From Streptomyces lavendofoliae (GTDB lineage Bacteria > Actinomycetota > Actinomycetes > Streptomycetales > Streptomycetaceae), in NCBI RefSeq assembly GCF_014649735.1, contig NZ_BMTP01000004.1, positions 434,001 to 498,000 on the forward strand: a DNA stretch of 64,000 bases, read 5' to 3'. Shown here piece by piece: positions 52,569 to 61,336 of this stretch. Every line of letters starts with the position of its first letter. The stretch's first letter is position 1. Position numbers and translations under genes: made by a program. Below the pieces are notes generated by a model that worked only from the letters and a program-made list of their open reading frames with translations, was not told the DNA's origin and ran no database searches.

Positions 52569-55500
52569 ATGTCCGCCACAGCCGCGTTCACCCCCGCTCC
52601 CCCCACGCAGCAGCCCGAGTTCCCGCGGCACGTCGTCACCGCCGTGCTCGTGTCCCACGACGGCGCCCGGTGGCTGCCGGACGTCCTGGCCGGGCTGCTC
52701 GGCCAGGAGCGCCCCGTGCAGAACGTCGTCGCCGCCGACACCGGCAGCGCCGACGACTCCGCGCGGCTGGTCGCCGAGGCCATCGGCGACGAACGGGTGC
52801 TGCACCTCGCGCGGCGTACGGGATTCGGTGCCGCCGTCGCGGAAGCCGTCCGCACCGCGCCCGCCCTCGGGCCCGAGGAACTGCCCTACCTGAAGCGGCC
52901 CAGCGGCTGGGACCCGGTCAGCCGGACGTGGAACGACGACGCCTACGACCTGCCCGACCTGCCGCACGGAGAGCCCGTCCAGTGGCTCTGGCTGCTGCAC
53001 GACGACGCCGCCCCCGAGCCCGGCGCCCTCGCCGAGCTGCTCCGGGTCGCGGACGGCGACGAGTACGCGGCGGTCATCGGCCCCAAGCTGCGCGGCTGGT
53101 ACGACCGCAAGCAGCTCCTCGAAGTGGGCGTCTCCATCGCCAACAGCGGCCGGCGCTGGACCGGACTGGACCGGCGCGAGCAGGACCAGGGCCAGCACGA
53201 CCAGGTCCGCTCGGTGCTGTCCGTCTCCAGTGCCGGCATGCTCGTCCGCCGGGACGTCTTCGAGGAACTCGGCGGCTTCGACCGCCGCCTGCCCCTGATG
53301 CGTGACGACGTCGACCTGTGCTGGCGTGCCCACTCCGCCGGCCACCGCGTGCTCGTCGCGCCCGACGCCGTCCTGCGCCACGCCGAGGCGTCCGCGCGCG
53401 AGCGCCGCACCGTCGACTGCGTGGGCCGCTCCGTCGCCGGCCCGCACCGCGTCGACAAGGCGGGCGCCGTCTACACCCTGCTCGCCAACGCGCGCGGCAT
53501 CGCCCTCCCCTGGGTCCTGCTCCGCCTCGTCGTCGGCACCCTCCTCCGTACGCTCGCCTACCTCGTCGGCAAGGCACCCGGCCAGGCCGTCGACGAAGTG
53601 ATGGGCCTGTTCGGCACGTTGCTGCGGCCGGAGCGGATCGTCGCGGCCCGCCGCAGGCGGCGCGTCAGGGCCGTCGAGGCATCCGAGCTGCGCCCGCTGT
53701 TCCCCCCGCCCGGTGCCACCGTTCGGGTCACCGTCGAGCAGGTGATGTCCGACCTCGGCGGCGCGGACGCCGATTCGGGCGGCTCGCGGCACGGCGCCGT
53801 CGAGTCGGGCCCCGGCGGCGACGACGCCGACTACCTGGAGATCGAGCAGTTCGCCCGCCTGAAGAAGATCGCCCGCAGGCCGGGTCCCGTCCTCTTCGCG
53901 CTGCTGCTGGTCGCGTCGGTGGTCGCCTGCCGCGGCCTGTTCGGCGGCGGCGCGCTGGCGGGCGGCGCGCTGCTGCCCGCGCCCGACGGGGCCGGGGACC
54001 TGTGGAGCCGGTACGCGGACGGGTGGCACCCGCTGGGCACCGGCGGCACCCAGACCGCCCCGCCGTACCTCGCGCTCCTCGCCGCTCTCTCCGCCCTGTT
54101 CCTCGGCTCCACCGGGCCCGCGCTCACCGTGCTGCTCGTCTGCTCGGTGCCGCTGGCCGGCATCACCGCGTACTTCGCCTCCCGCTCGCTCGTCCGGTCC
54201 CGGCTGCTGCGCGCCTGGGGAGCCGTCGCGTACGCGTTCCTGCCCGCCGTGACCGGAGCCCTCGCGACCGGCCGGGTCGGCACCGCGGTCCTCGCCGTCC
54301 TGCTGCCGCTGATCGCCCGGGCCGCCGTCGCGGCGCACGGACTGCGGGGCGAGGGACGCGGCAGCTGGCGCGCCACCTGGGCGTACGCCCTCCTGCTGAC
54401 CGTCACCACGGCGTTCACGCCCGTCGTGTGGCCGCTCGCCGTCGTCCTGGGGCTCGCGGTGCTCGCGCTGCGGCGCGACGACCTCGTCGCGTACGGCCTG
54501 CGTTTCCTGGCCGCGGTCGGCACACCGCTGCTGATGCTCGCCCCGTGGTCCCTGACGCTGCTCACCGATCCGGCGGCCCTCTTCAGGGAGGCCGGCATGG
54601 AGACCGGTACGCGGGCGGCGTCCCCGCTGGACCTGCTCGGCGTCTCGCCGGGCGGGCCGCGGACCGTCGGCGGCCTGGTCCTGATCGGCCTCGTCCTGGC
54701 GGCGCTCGCCGCCCTGCTGCGCGCCGAGCGGCGGTTCGCGATCCGTACGGCATGGGTCACGGCGGTGGTCGCCCTCGTCTTCGCGGTACTGGCCAACGGC
54801 TCCGGCGGCGGCTCCGGCTGGGCCGGTCCGGCCACGCTCGTGTACGGCGTCGCGCTGCTGGCCGCCGGCATGCTCGGCGCGGAGGGCGGACGCGCGCGTG
54901 TCGCCTCCCAGAGCTTCGGCTGGCGCCAGCCCGTCGCCGTACTGATCGCCCTGGCCGCCGCCGCCGGCCCGCTCGTCTCCGCGGCGAGCTGGATGATCGG
55001 CGGCGCCGCCGGGCCGCTGGAGCGCCGCGACCCGGTGCAGGTGCCGGCCTTCGTGGCGGAGGAGAGCGGCACCCGCGACCAGCCGCGCACCCTGGTCCTG
55101 GGCGGCACCTCGTCCGCGCATGTCCCGTACACCCTGGTCCGCGGCTCCGGGGCCCGCCTCGGCGACGCCGAGCTGACGGCCGCCGGAGGCGGCGACCCCC
55201 GCCTCGACGAGGTCGTCGCCCACCTGGTCGCCGGCTCCGGCGCGGACCAGACCGCCGAGCTGAGCGGCTTCGCGATCCGGTACGTGCTGGTGCGGGACGG
55301 GGCGCCGCGCCAGATGAGCCGCGTCCTGGACGCCACGCCCGGGTTGACCCGGCTCAGCCAGCTGGACGGCAGCGCGCTGTGGCGGGTGGACCGCCAGGTC
55401 GCACGGGCCACCATCGTCCCGGGCGGCGACGGCAGGGGCGAGCGGCTGCCGGTCGCCGCCGGCCCGGTCGAGGCGCACACCGAGATCCCGCCCGGCGGTC

Positions 55501-56303
55501 CCGGCCGCGTCCTGCGCATCGCGGACCGCGCGGACGAGGGCTGGCAGGCCACCATCGACGGCAAGCCCCTGAAGAAGACGGTCGTCGACGACTGGGCGCA
55601 GGGCTTCGAGCTGCCCGAAGAAGGCGGTCGGCTGGACCTGACCCATGAGGACTCCATGGGCCGCACCGCCTGGATCTGGACGCAGTGCTTCCTGGTCGTG
55701 GTGCTTGTCGTGCTGGCCCTGCCGGGGCGCCGCCGGGACGTGGACGACGACCTGCCCGAGGAGGAGCAGCCCGCCGTGACCGCCGAGGACCTGGCGGGGG
55801 ACGGCCGCCGGGCGCGCAGGCTTCGGGCGGCGGCGGCCGCCGGGGCCGCGGAGGCGGAAGCCGCGGCGGACACCCGACAGGCCCCCGCCCCCGTGCCGGA
55901 CGCCGATCCGTACGCGGCGCCCGGCGTGCCGCAGCAGCCGGCGTACGGCGACTGGAACGACGGCGCCGGCGCGGCCGGTGGCGGCGGTGACGCCGGTGGC
56001 GGCGACCAGGCGTACGCGGCCCACCCGGCCGACGGGCAGCAGTACCCGGCCGACGCGTACCAGCAGTACCCCGAGCACCAGCAGCAGTACGCGCAGTACG
56101 GCCAGTACCCGCAGCAGCCGTACGAGCAGGGCCAGTACCAGCAGGGCGGGTACGAGCAGAACCCGTACGAGCAGGGCCAGTACCAGCAGTACGGCCAGGG
56201 CCAGTACGAGCAGCCGTACCCGCCGGGCCCGTACGAGCAGCAGCAGGGCTACGGCTACGAGTACGACAACGAGCAGCGTCCCGACGGGAGCAGCAACCAG
56301 TGA
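52569..56303 (+). CDS. giant family 2 glycosyltransferase with polytopic membrane region and QY-rich tail
   Basis: A 1244-residue protein. Residues about 20-330 form a GT2 catalytic domain: VTAVLVSHDGARWLPDVLAGLLGQ, VVAADTGSADDSARLV, WLWLLHDDAAPEPGALAELL (DDA metal motif) and GGFDRRLPLMRDDVDLCWRAHSAGHRVLVAPDAVLRH. Residues about 435-830 hold roughly 10-12 membrane helices, followed by a large extracytoplasmic C-terminal region. A last membrane helix (about 1038-1056, WTQCFLVVVLVVLALPG) leads to a cytoplasmic tail. The final 90 residues are Gln/Tyr/Gly/Pro-rich (QYPQQPYEQGQYQQGGYEQ type). It probably assembles a lipid-linked envelope glycan. Its stop overlaps the GTG of the DUF5719 gene (GTGA). 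Confidence 0.9.
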   Translation: MSATAAFTPAPPTQQPEFPRHVVTAVLVSHDGARWLPDVLAGLLGQERPVQNVVAADTGSADDSARLVAEAIGDERVLHLARRTGFGAAVAEAVRTAPALGPEELPYLKRPSGWDPVSRTWNDDAYDLPDLPHGEPVQWLWLLHDDAAPEPGALAELLRVADGDEYAAVIGPKLRGWYDRKQLLEVGVSIANSGRRWTGLDRREQDQGQHDQVRSVLSVSSAGMLVRRDVFEELGGFDRRLPLMRDDVDLCWRAHSAGHRVLVAPDAVLRHAEASARERRTVDCVGRSVAGPHRVDKAGAVYTLLANARGIALPWVLLRLVVGTLLRTLAYLVGKAPGQAVDEVMGLFGTLLRPERIVAARRRRRVRAVEASELRPLFPPPGATVRVTVEQVMSDLGGADADSGGSRHGAVESGPGGDDADYLEIEQFARLKKIARRPGPVLFALLLVASVVACRGLFGGGALAGGALLPAPDGAGDLWSRYADGWHPLGTGGTQTAPPYLALLAALSALFLGSTGPALTVLLVCSVPLAGITAYFASRSLVRSRLLRAWGAVAYAFLPAVTGALATGRVGTAVLAVLLPLIARAAVAAHGLRGEGRGSWRATWAYALLLTVTTAFTPVVWPLAVVLGLAVLALRRDDLVAYGLRFLAAVGTPLLMLAPWSLTLLTDPAALFREAGMETGTRAASPLDLLGVSPGGPRTVGGLVLIGLVLAALAALLRAERRFAIRTAWVTAVVALVFAVLANGSGGGSGWAGPATLVYGVALLAAGMLGAEGGRARVASQSFGWRQPVAVLIALAAAAGPLVSAASWMIGGAAGPLERRDPVQVPAFVAEESGTRDQPRTLVLGGTSSAHVPYTLVRGSGARLGDAELTAAGGGDPRLDEVVAHLVAGSGADQTAELSGFAIRYVLVRDGAPRQMSRVLDATPGLTRLSQLDGSALWRVDRQVARATIVPGGDGRGERLPVAAGPVEAHTEIPPGGPGRVLRIADRADEGWQATIDGKPLKKTVVDDWAQGFELPEEGGRLDLTHEDSMGRTAWIWTQCFLVVVLVVLALPGRRRDVDDDLPEEEQPAVTAEDLAGDGRRARRLRAAAAAGAAEAEAAADTRQAPAPVPDADPYAAPGVPQQPAYGDWNDGAGAAGGGGDAGGGDQAYAAHPADGQQYPADAYQQYPEHQQQYAQYGQYPQQPYEQGQYQQGGYEQNPYEQGQYQQYGQGQYEQPYPPGPYEQQQGYGYEYDNEQRPDGSSNQ

Positions 56304-57850
56304 ACCGCACCACCCTCTCCCTCGCCGCCGCCGTCACCGCCCTCGCCGCGGTCACCGGGTACGGCGCCCTGACCGCGCCGGCGGACGGCGGCGGGACGGC
56401 GACCGCCGCCGAGGCCCCGGCGCGGCTCCCGGTCGAACGCTCCAGCCTGCTGTGCCCCGCGCCGAGCAACTCCCAGGTCGCCGAGACGGTCTACACGTCG
56501 TTCACCCCGGCGGGCGGGCCGCCGGGCTCCGGTGCGACCGCGGGCGAGGCCGCCGGCCGGGCGGAGCTCAAGCCGTCCGCCGCCACCGGCGACGTCACGA
56601 CGGCCGACCCCCGCAAGGCGAACGCGCCGAAGAGGGCCGCCGTCGCCGACAAGCCCGTCCTCGCGCTCACGCAGCCCGGCCGGCCGGTCACCGCCGAGGC
56701 CGACGGCGGTGACGCCCCGGCCCTGGTCGGCGCCGCCTCCGGCCGCCTCGCACCCGGCTGGACCACCCAGCAGACCACCAAGGTCCCGGCGGGCGGCGGA
56801 CGCGGAATGCTCGGCCTCAGCTGCACCCCGCCGGACACGGACTTCTGGTTCCCCGGCGCCTCGACGGTCCAGCAGCGCGCGGACTACGTCCACCTGACCA
56901 ACCCCGACGACACCGCCACCGTCGTCGACATCGAGTTGTACGGGCCCGGCGGCGTCCTGAAGACGCAGCTCAACGAGGGCATCACCGTCCCCGCCCGGTC
57001 CGGTGTACCGGTCCTGCTGTCCACCCTGACGAGCGCCCCCGCAGCCGAGGACCTCACCGTCCACGTCACCACCCGCAGCGGGCGGGTCGGCGCGGTGGTG
57101 CGCTCCGCCGACGAGAAGCTGGGCAGCGACTGGCTGCCCGCCTCGGCCGACCCGGCCGGGTCGCTCGTGATGCCCGGCATCCCGGCGGACGCCACGTCCG
57201 TCCGGCTGGTGGCGTACGCGCCCGGCGAGGACGACGCCGACCTGCGGATCCAGCTCGCGAGCCCGACCGGCACGATCACCCCGGCCGCCGCCGAGAGCCT
57301 GCACGTGAAGTCGGGCATGACCGCGGCCGTCGACCTGAAGGACGTCACCCGAGGCGAGGCGGGGTCGCTGCTGCTGACCCCGGCGCGCAAGGGCCGGGCC
57401 ACCCCGGTGGTCGCCGCGCTGCGCGTGGTGCGTGGCAAGGGCGACGACCAGGAGGTCGCGTTCATCCCGGCGACCGGGCCGGTGGGGGAGCGGGCGACCG
57501 TGGCGGACAACCGGGCCGAGGGCACCACCCTGTCGTTGACGGCGCCCGGCGGGAGCGCGGAGGTGAAGGTCACCGCGTCGGCCGGCACGGAGGGCGGGAC
57601 GCCGGTGACCAAGACGTACAAGGTCCCGAGCGGTACGACCCTCGCGGTCCCGCCGCCGGTGCCGGCCGGGCTGAAGGGCTCGTACGCCCTGACCGTGCGG
57701 AGCGTCTCGGGCGGCCCGGTGCACGCGGCGCGCACGCTGGCCGAGGCGGACGACGGCCTGCCGATGTTCACCGTGCAGACGTTCGCCGACGACCGGGGCA
57801 CGGTGGAGGTCCCGTCGGCGGAGCAGGACCTGACCGTCCTCGACGACTAG
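56300..57850 (+). CDS. DUF5719 family secreted or anchored protein
   Basis: A 516-residue protein, translationally coupled to the giant glycosyltransferase. Residues 1-25 (MNRTTLSLAAAVTALAAVTGYGALT) look like a signal peptide or anchor. The rest is beta-rich, with repeated Ig-like segments (for example YVHLTNPDDTATVVDIELYGPGG and SVRLVAYAPGEDDADLRIQL), fitting DUF5719. No catalytic motif is visible, so an extracytoplasmic partner of the glycosyltransferase is the simplest guess. Its TAG stop codon is part of the CTAG that begins a copy of the 27326 MITE end. Confidence 0.85.
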   Translation: MNRTTLSLAAAVTALAAVTGYGALTAPADGGGTATAAEAPARLPVERSSLLCPAPSNSQVAETVYTSFTPAGGPPGSGATAGEAAGRAELKPSAATGDVTTADPRKANAPKRAAVADKPVLALTQPGRPVTAEADGGDAPALVGAASGRLAPGWTTQQTTKVPAGGGRGMLGLSCTPPDTDFWFPGASTVQQRADYVHLTNPDDTATVVDIELYGPGGVLKTQLNEGITVPARSGVPVLLSTLTSAPAAEDLTVHVTTRSGRVGAVVRSADEKLGSDWLPASADPAGSLVMPGIPADATSVRLVAYAPGEDDADLRIQLASPTGTITPAAAESLHVKSGMTAAVDLKDVTRGEAGSLLLTPARKGRATPVVAALRVVRGKGDDQEVAFIPATGPVGERATVADNRAEGTTLSLTAPGGSAEVKVTASAGTEGGTPVTKTYKVPSGTTLAVPPPVPAGLKGSYALTVRSVSGGPVHAARTLAEADDGLPMFTVQTFADDRGTVEVPSAEQDLTVLDD

Positions 57851-57867
57851 GGCGTGTCTTTCGGATC
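57847..57867 (+). mobile_element. solo end of the MITE-like element
   Basis: CTAGGGCGTGTCTTTCGGAT and one more base are identical to the left end of the element at 27326-27346. No matching right end is found downstream. The CTAG overlaps the stop codon of the DUF5719 gene. Confidence 0.7.
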
Positions 57868-57957
57868 TCGCCGGCACGGGGTACGGACGGGCCCGTACCG
57901 GCGGGCCCTGCCCGTACCGCTGGCCCCGCCCGGACACGGGGGTCCTGCCCGTATCGG

Positions 57958-58386
57958 CTAGTCCTGCCCGTACCGGGGGTCGACCGATTCGGGGGACAGC
58001 CCGAGCAGCTCGGCGACCTGCTCGACCACGACCTCGTGGACGAGCAGGGCCCGCTCGTCCCGGCTCTTCGCGCGCAGCTCGACCGGCCGCCGGTAGACGA
58101 CGACCCGCGCCGGCCGGTCGCGCCCGGCCGGCAGCGAGACACCCAGCGGCACGGACTCCTCGGGCGCCACCGGCACCTCCAGGACGAGGAAGTCGACGTC
58201 GGCCAGCTGGGGCCAGCGGCGCTCCAGCCGCTCCACCGAGTCCTCGACCAGATCGCGGAAGGTGTCGGCACGGCTGGCGGAGAGCGGTACCTGCGGCGGG
58301 GCGACGGGCCCGCGCATGCCGCGACCGTGGCGGTCTCGGCGGCGCGGCCGGGGCTCGGCCGGACGGGGCGGTACGGGACTGTCCAT
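57958..58386 (-). CDS. metallopeptidase (zincin-like) family protein
   Basis: A 142-residue protein of the PF06262-type zincin-like family common in actinobacteria. A basic Pro-rich N-terminus is followed by FRDLVEDSVERLERRWPQLADVDFLVLEVPVAP, PARVVVYRRPVELRAKSRDERALLVHEVVVEQVAELLGLSPESVDPRYG. The expected HExxH zinc motif reads HEVVVEQ here, so the second His is replaced and catalysis is doubtful. The start is ATG 58386 or GTG 58389; the -10-like TACCCT (58401-58396) 6 nt upstream of the GTG suggests a leaderless message. It is divergent from the DUF3499 gene across 319 bp in which I see only the two candidate -10 elements. Confidence 0.82.
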   Translation of the reverse strand: MDSPVPPRPAEPRPRRRDRHGRGMRGPVAPPQVPLSASRADTFRDLVEDSVERLERRWPQLADVDFLVLEVPVAPEESVPLGVSLPAGRDRPARVVVYRRPVELRAKSRDERALLVHEVVVEQVAELLGLSPESVDPRYGQD

Positions 58387-58693
58387 CACTGAGGCAGGGT
58401 AGCCGTCCCCGGCGTACCGCGATCGTGTCGCGCGCCGGGCCCCGGGCATGTCGGGGATTGCGCGTTCCGGCCATACTTCGGCGCCGTTCCGCACGGCCGC
58501 CCGATCGGTTGAAGCGCCGGGATTGACCGGATTCGTTCGGGGCGATGTTCGGCAGGCCGACCGCCGCACCTCCGGACCGAGCCCTTCCCCGCAGGTCAGC
58601 AAAGCGTTCCCGGCGACCCGTGTGCGGGACATCACACCGCGACACGGGCGAGTGACCTGGTGGAGAGTCGTCGCGGCCCGCTCAAGAGTGCGG

Positions 58694-58699
58694 TACCGT
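58694..58699 (+). promoter_or_regulatory. -10-like TACCGT for a leaderless DUF3499 transcript
   Basis: TACCGT ends 8 nt before the GTG at 58708, which lacks a Shine-Dalgarno sequence. No clear -35 is visible. Confidence 0.35.
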
Positions 58700-58707
58700 C
58701 CAACGTC

Positions 58708-59088
58708 GTGAGCCCTGTACGTCGCTGTTCGCGCACCGCGTGCGGCCGCCCTGCCGTCGCGACACTGACGTACGTCTATGCCGACTCGACAGCGGTTCTC
58801 GGTCCGCTCGCCACCTACGCCGAGCCCCATTGCTACGACCTGTGCGCCGAGCACAGCGAGCGCCTCACCGCGCCGCGCGGCTGGGAGGTCGTCCGGCTCT
58901 CGGACGGCTCCGCCCCCGCCCGCCCCAGCGGTGACGACCTCGAAGCGCTCGCCAACGCCGTGCGGGAGGCCGCCCGCCCCCAGGAGCGCGCGGCCCAGGC
59001 CGGCGGCAAGCCCGGAGGCCGGGCCGGGGACCCGGTGGAGGTCGGGCGCCGAGGCCACCTGCGGGTGCTGCGCTCTCCCGACTCCTGA
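58708..59088 (+). CDS. DUF3499 family protein
   Basis: A 126-residue protein conserved in actinobacteria beside manB and whiB. The N-terminus RRCSRTACGRPAVATLTYVYADSTAVLGPLATYAEPHCYDLCAEHSERLTAPRGWEVVRL contains CxxxxC and CxxxC-H pairs (RRCSRTACG; HCYDLCAEH), suggesting a zinc-ribbon-like fold. The C-terminal 50 residues are Ala/Gly-rich and probably disordered. GTG 58708 was chosen where family similarity begins. Function unknown. Confidence 0.85.
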   Translation: MSPVRRCSRTACGRPAVATLTYVYADSTAVLGPLATYAEPHCYDLCAEHSERLTAPRGWEVVRLSDGSAPARPSGDDLEALANAVREAARPQERAAQAGGKPGGRAGDPVEVGRRGHLRVLRSPDS

Positions 59089-59163
59089 CCGCCCGCCCCG
59101 TACGGGTAGTTTGTGTGCTCCACCGAGGGTGGACACACAGGGCTTGCAGGAGGGTGCGGGGAA

Positions 59164-60555
59164 GTGACAGCTGATCTGTCTGGTGGTCCGTCTCGTGATC
59201 TGTCGGGGATCGTGAAGGCGTACGACGTTCGCGGAGTGGTCCCGGACCAGTGGGACGAGTCGCTGGCGGAGCTGTTCGGCGCGGCCTTCGTCGAGGTGAC
59301 CGGTGCCGACGCGATCGTGGTTGGTCACGACATGCGCCCCTCGTCCCCCGGCCTGTCCGGCGCGTTCGCGCGCGGCGCGGCGCGGCGGGGCGCGGACGTC
59401 ACACTGATCGGCCTGTGCTCCACGGACCAGCTGTACTTCGCGTCGGGGACCTTCGGCCTGCCGGGCGCGATGTTCACCGCGTCGCACAACCCGGCCCAGT
59501 ACAACGGCATCAAGCTGTGCCGCGCCGGCGCCGCCCCGGTCGGCCGGGACACGGGCCTGGCGGAGATCCGCGCCCTCACGGAGAAGTGGCTGGAGACGGA
59601 CGCGCCGGAAGCGGCGGCCGCACCGGGCACGCTCACCGAGCGCGACACCCTCACCGACTACGCCGCCCACCTCAAGACCCTGGTGGACCTGACGTCCATC
59701 CGGCCGCTGAAGGTCGTGGTCGACGCGGGCAACGGCATGGGCGGCCACACGGTCCCCACCGTCTTCCGGGGCCTGCCGCTGGACCTGGTCCCGATGTACT
59801 TCGAGCTGGACGGGACCTTCCCCAACCACGAGGCCAACCCGCTGGACCCGGCCAACCTCGTGGACCTCCAGCAGCGGGTGCGCGAGGAGGGCGCCGACCT
59901 GGGCCTGGCCTTCGACGGCGACGCCGACCGGTGCTTCGTGGTCGACGAGAAGGGCGACCCGGTGTCGCCGTCGGCGATCACGGCGCTCGTCGCGGCGCGC
60001 GAGCTGGCCAGGAACGGGGGCACGGGGACCGTCATCCACAACCTGATCACCTCGTGGTCCGTGCCCGAGGTCGTGCGCGAGAACGGCGGCACGCCGGTGC
60101 GCACCCGGGTCGGCCACTCCTTCATCAAGGAGGAGATGGCCAGTACGGGTGCCATCTTCGGCGGCGAGCACTCAGCGCACTACTACTTCCGCGACTTCTG
60201 GAACGCGGACACCGGCATGCTGGCGGCGCTCCACGTCCTCGCGGCCCTGGGCGGCCAGGACGGGCCGCTGTCCGCGCTGGTCTCCTCGTACGACCGCTAC
60301 GCCGGCTCCGGCGAGATCAACTCCACCGTCGCCGACCAGCCCGGCCGCACGGCGGCGGTCCGCGAGGCGTTCGCCTCCCGCGACGGCGTCACGACCGACG
60401 ACCTCGACGGCCTGACGGTGACGGGCGCCGACTGGTGGTTCAACCTCCGCCCCTCGAACACGGAACCGCTGCTGCGCCTGAACGTCGAGGCCCGCGACGA
60501 ACCGACCATGGCCCGGCTGCGTGACGAGGTCCTCGCCCTGGTCCGTACGCCCTGA
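59164..60555 (+). CDS. manB: phosphomannomutase/phosphoglucomutase
   Basis: A 463-residue alpha-D-phosphohexomutase interconverting mannose-6-phosphate and mannose-1-phosphate (possibly also the glucose forms). It has the four-domain signatures IVKAYDVRGVVPDQWD, VVGHDMRPSS, the phosphoserine loop FTASHNPAQYNGIKL (Ser about residue 106), the Mg loop LAFDGDADRCFVVDE, GGEHSAHYYF (sugar specificity) and the phosphate-binding RPSNTEPLLRLNVEA. The start is the GTG at 59164; AGGAGG lies 10 nt upstream. A TAGTTT -10-like element is at 59110-59115. With manA, manC and the SIS protein it supplies GDP-mannose. Confidence 0.95.
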   Translation: MTADLSGGPSRDLSGIVKAYDVRGVVPDQWDESLAELFGAAFVEVTGADAIVVGHDMRPSSPGLSGAFARGAARRGADVTLIGLCSTDQLYFASGTFGLPGAMFTASHNPAQYNGIKLCRAGAAPVGRDTGLAEIRALTEKWLETDAPEAAAAPGTLTERDTLTDYAAHLKTLVDLTSIRPLKVVVDAGNGMGGHTVPTVFRGLPLDLVPMYFELDGTFPNHEANPLDPANLVDLQQRVREEGADLGLAFDGDADRCFVVDEKGDPVSPSAITALVAARELARNGGTGTVIHNLITSWSVPEVVRENGGTPVRTRVGHSFIKEEMASTGAIFGGEHSAHYYFRDFWNADTGMLAALHVLAALGGQDGPLSALVSSYDRYAGSGEINSTVADQPGRTAAVREAFASRDGVTTDDLDGLTVTGADWWFNLRPSNTEPLLRLNVEARDEPTMARLRDEVLALVRTP

Positions 60556-60562
60556 CCGCCGG

Positions 60563-60690
60563 TCCCGGGCCCGGTCCCGGGCCCGACCCGAACGTCCAGC
60601 CGTCCGGAGGCCGGCCGTTCCGGGACCGGCCGCCCCGGCGCCGGCCGTCCCGGGGCGGGCCGCCCCGGCGCCTGCCGGGTCCCGTCCGCC
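60563..60690. repeat. GC-rich short direct and inverted repeats after manB
   Basis: Runs such as GGTCCCGGGCCC and repeated CGGCCG.TCCGG / GCCGCCCCGGCGCC blocks fill the first part of the 457-bp gap 60556-61012. They could fold as a terminator for manB, but no single dominant stem with a T-run is seen. Confidence 0.5.
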
Positions 60691-60835
60691 GGTCCCCCGG
60701 GCCCACGACCCGGGGGCCCGCAGACCCCGCCCGGATCTCCGGTGGGCTCGCGGGGGTGAAGCCCGTGGTTCCGGGAAGGGGCGCAGTGGGGGACGAGCCC
60801 GTCCCGCCGACGCCGTGTCGCCGGTCCCCCGGCGG

Positions 60836-60956
60836 TAGGCTGACGTGGCCCGAAGCGCACCGCCGTACGGGTCACCGAGCACCACCCCGTACGACCGCAC
60901 CGCGGGCGACCGCACCACGCACCACCGCATGACGCACCACCGCACCACGCACGACC
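60836..60956 (+). promoter_or_regulatory. candidate promoter and CGCACCAC repeats upstream of the Trm112-like gene
   Basis: TAGGCT (60836-60841) is a good -10 with no clear -35. The untranslated region then contains several copies of CGCACCAC (60911-60956). An in-frame GTG at 60845 exists, but the upstream codons encode a His/Thr/Arg-rich stretch with no family similarity. Confidence 0.4.
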
Positions 60957-61012
60957 GACCGCAGGACCCGGTCCACCGCGACCGGCCTCACCCGCCCGAA
61001 GGGACCCACCCC

Positions 61013-61195
61013 ATGCCGCTCGAAGCCGGCCTTCTGGAGATCCTCGCCTGCCCGGCCTGCCACGCCCCGCTCAACGACCGCACGGCAGCCGAGACCCCCG
61101 AGCTGATCTGCACCGGCGACGACTGCGGCCTGGCCTACCCCGTACGCGACGGCATCCCGGTCCTCCTCGTGGACGAGGCCCGCCGCCCCGCCTGA
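61013..61195 (+). CDS. Trm112 family zinc-ribbon protein
   Basis: A 60-residue protein of the YcaR/Trm112 family: PLEAGLLEILACPACHAPL (first CxxC, residues about 13-16), ELICTGDDCGLAYPVRDGIPVLLVDEARR (second pair C-x4-C). The family forms a zinc-ribbon-like fold and activates methyltransferases or acts near cell-envelope enzymes. ATG 61013 has AAGGG about 9 nt upstream. It sits between manB and the SIS gene, a conserved actinobacterial order. Confidence 0.9.
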   Translation: MPLEAGLLEILACPACHAPLNDRTAAETPELICTGDDCGLAYPVRDGIPVLLVDEARRPA

Positions 61196-61336
61196 CGGCG
61201 CACCGGCAGCGCGCACGGGCCGCGCCGGGGACCCACGGACACCCCGGCCGCGTCCCGCCCCGCCCAAGGGGGCGCCGCCCACCGGCGCAGCGCCGCACCG
61301 CATCCCACACCGCACGGCGATCGGAGGCCCCACCTC

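Noticed and set aside
51657..56078. A 1473-codon open frame on the minus strand opposite whiB and the giant GT2 gene.
   Set aside because: Both plus-strand genes have clear family motifs, proper starts and codon bias. Long antisense frames are expected from extreme third-position GC, and the translation shows only Gly/Arg/Ala-rich sequence.
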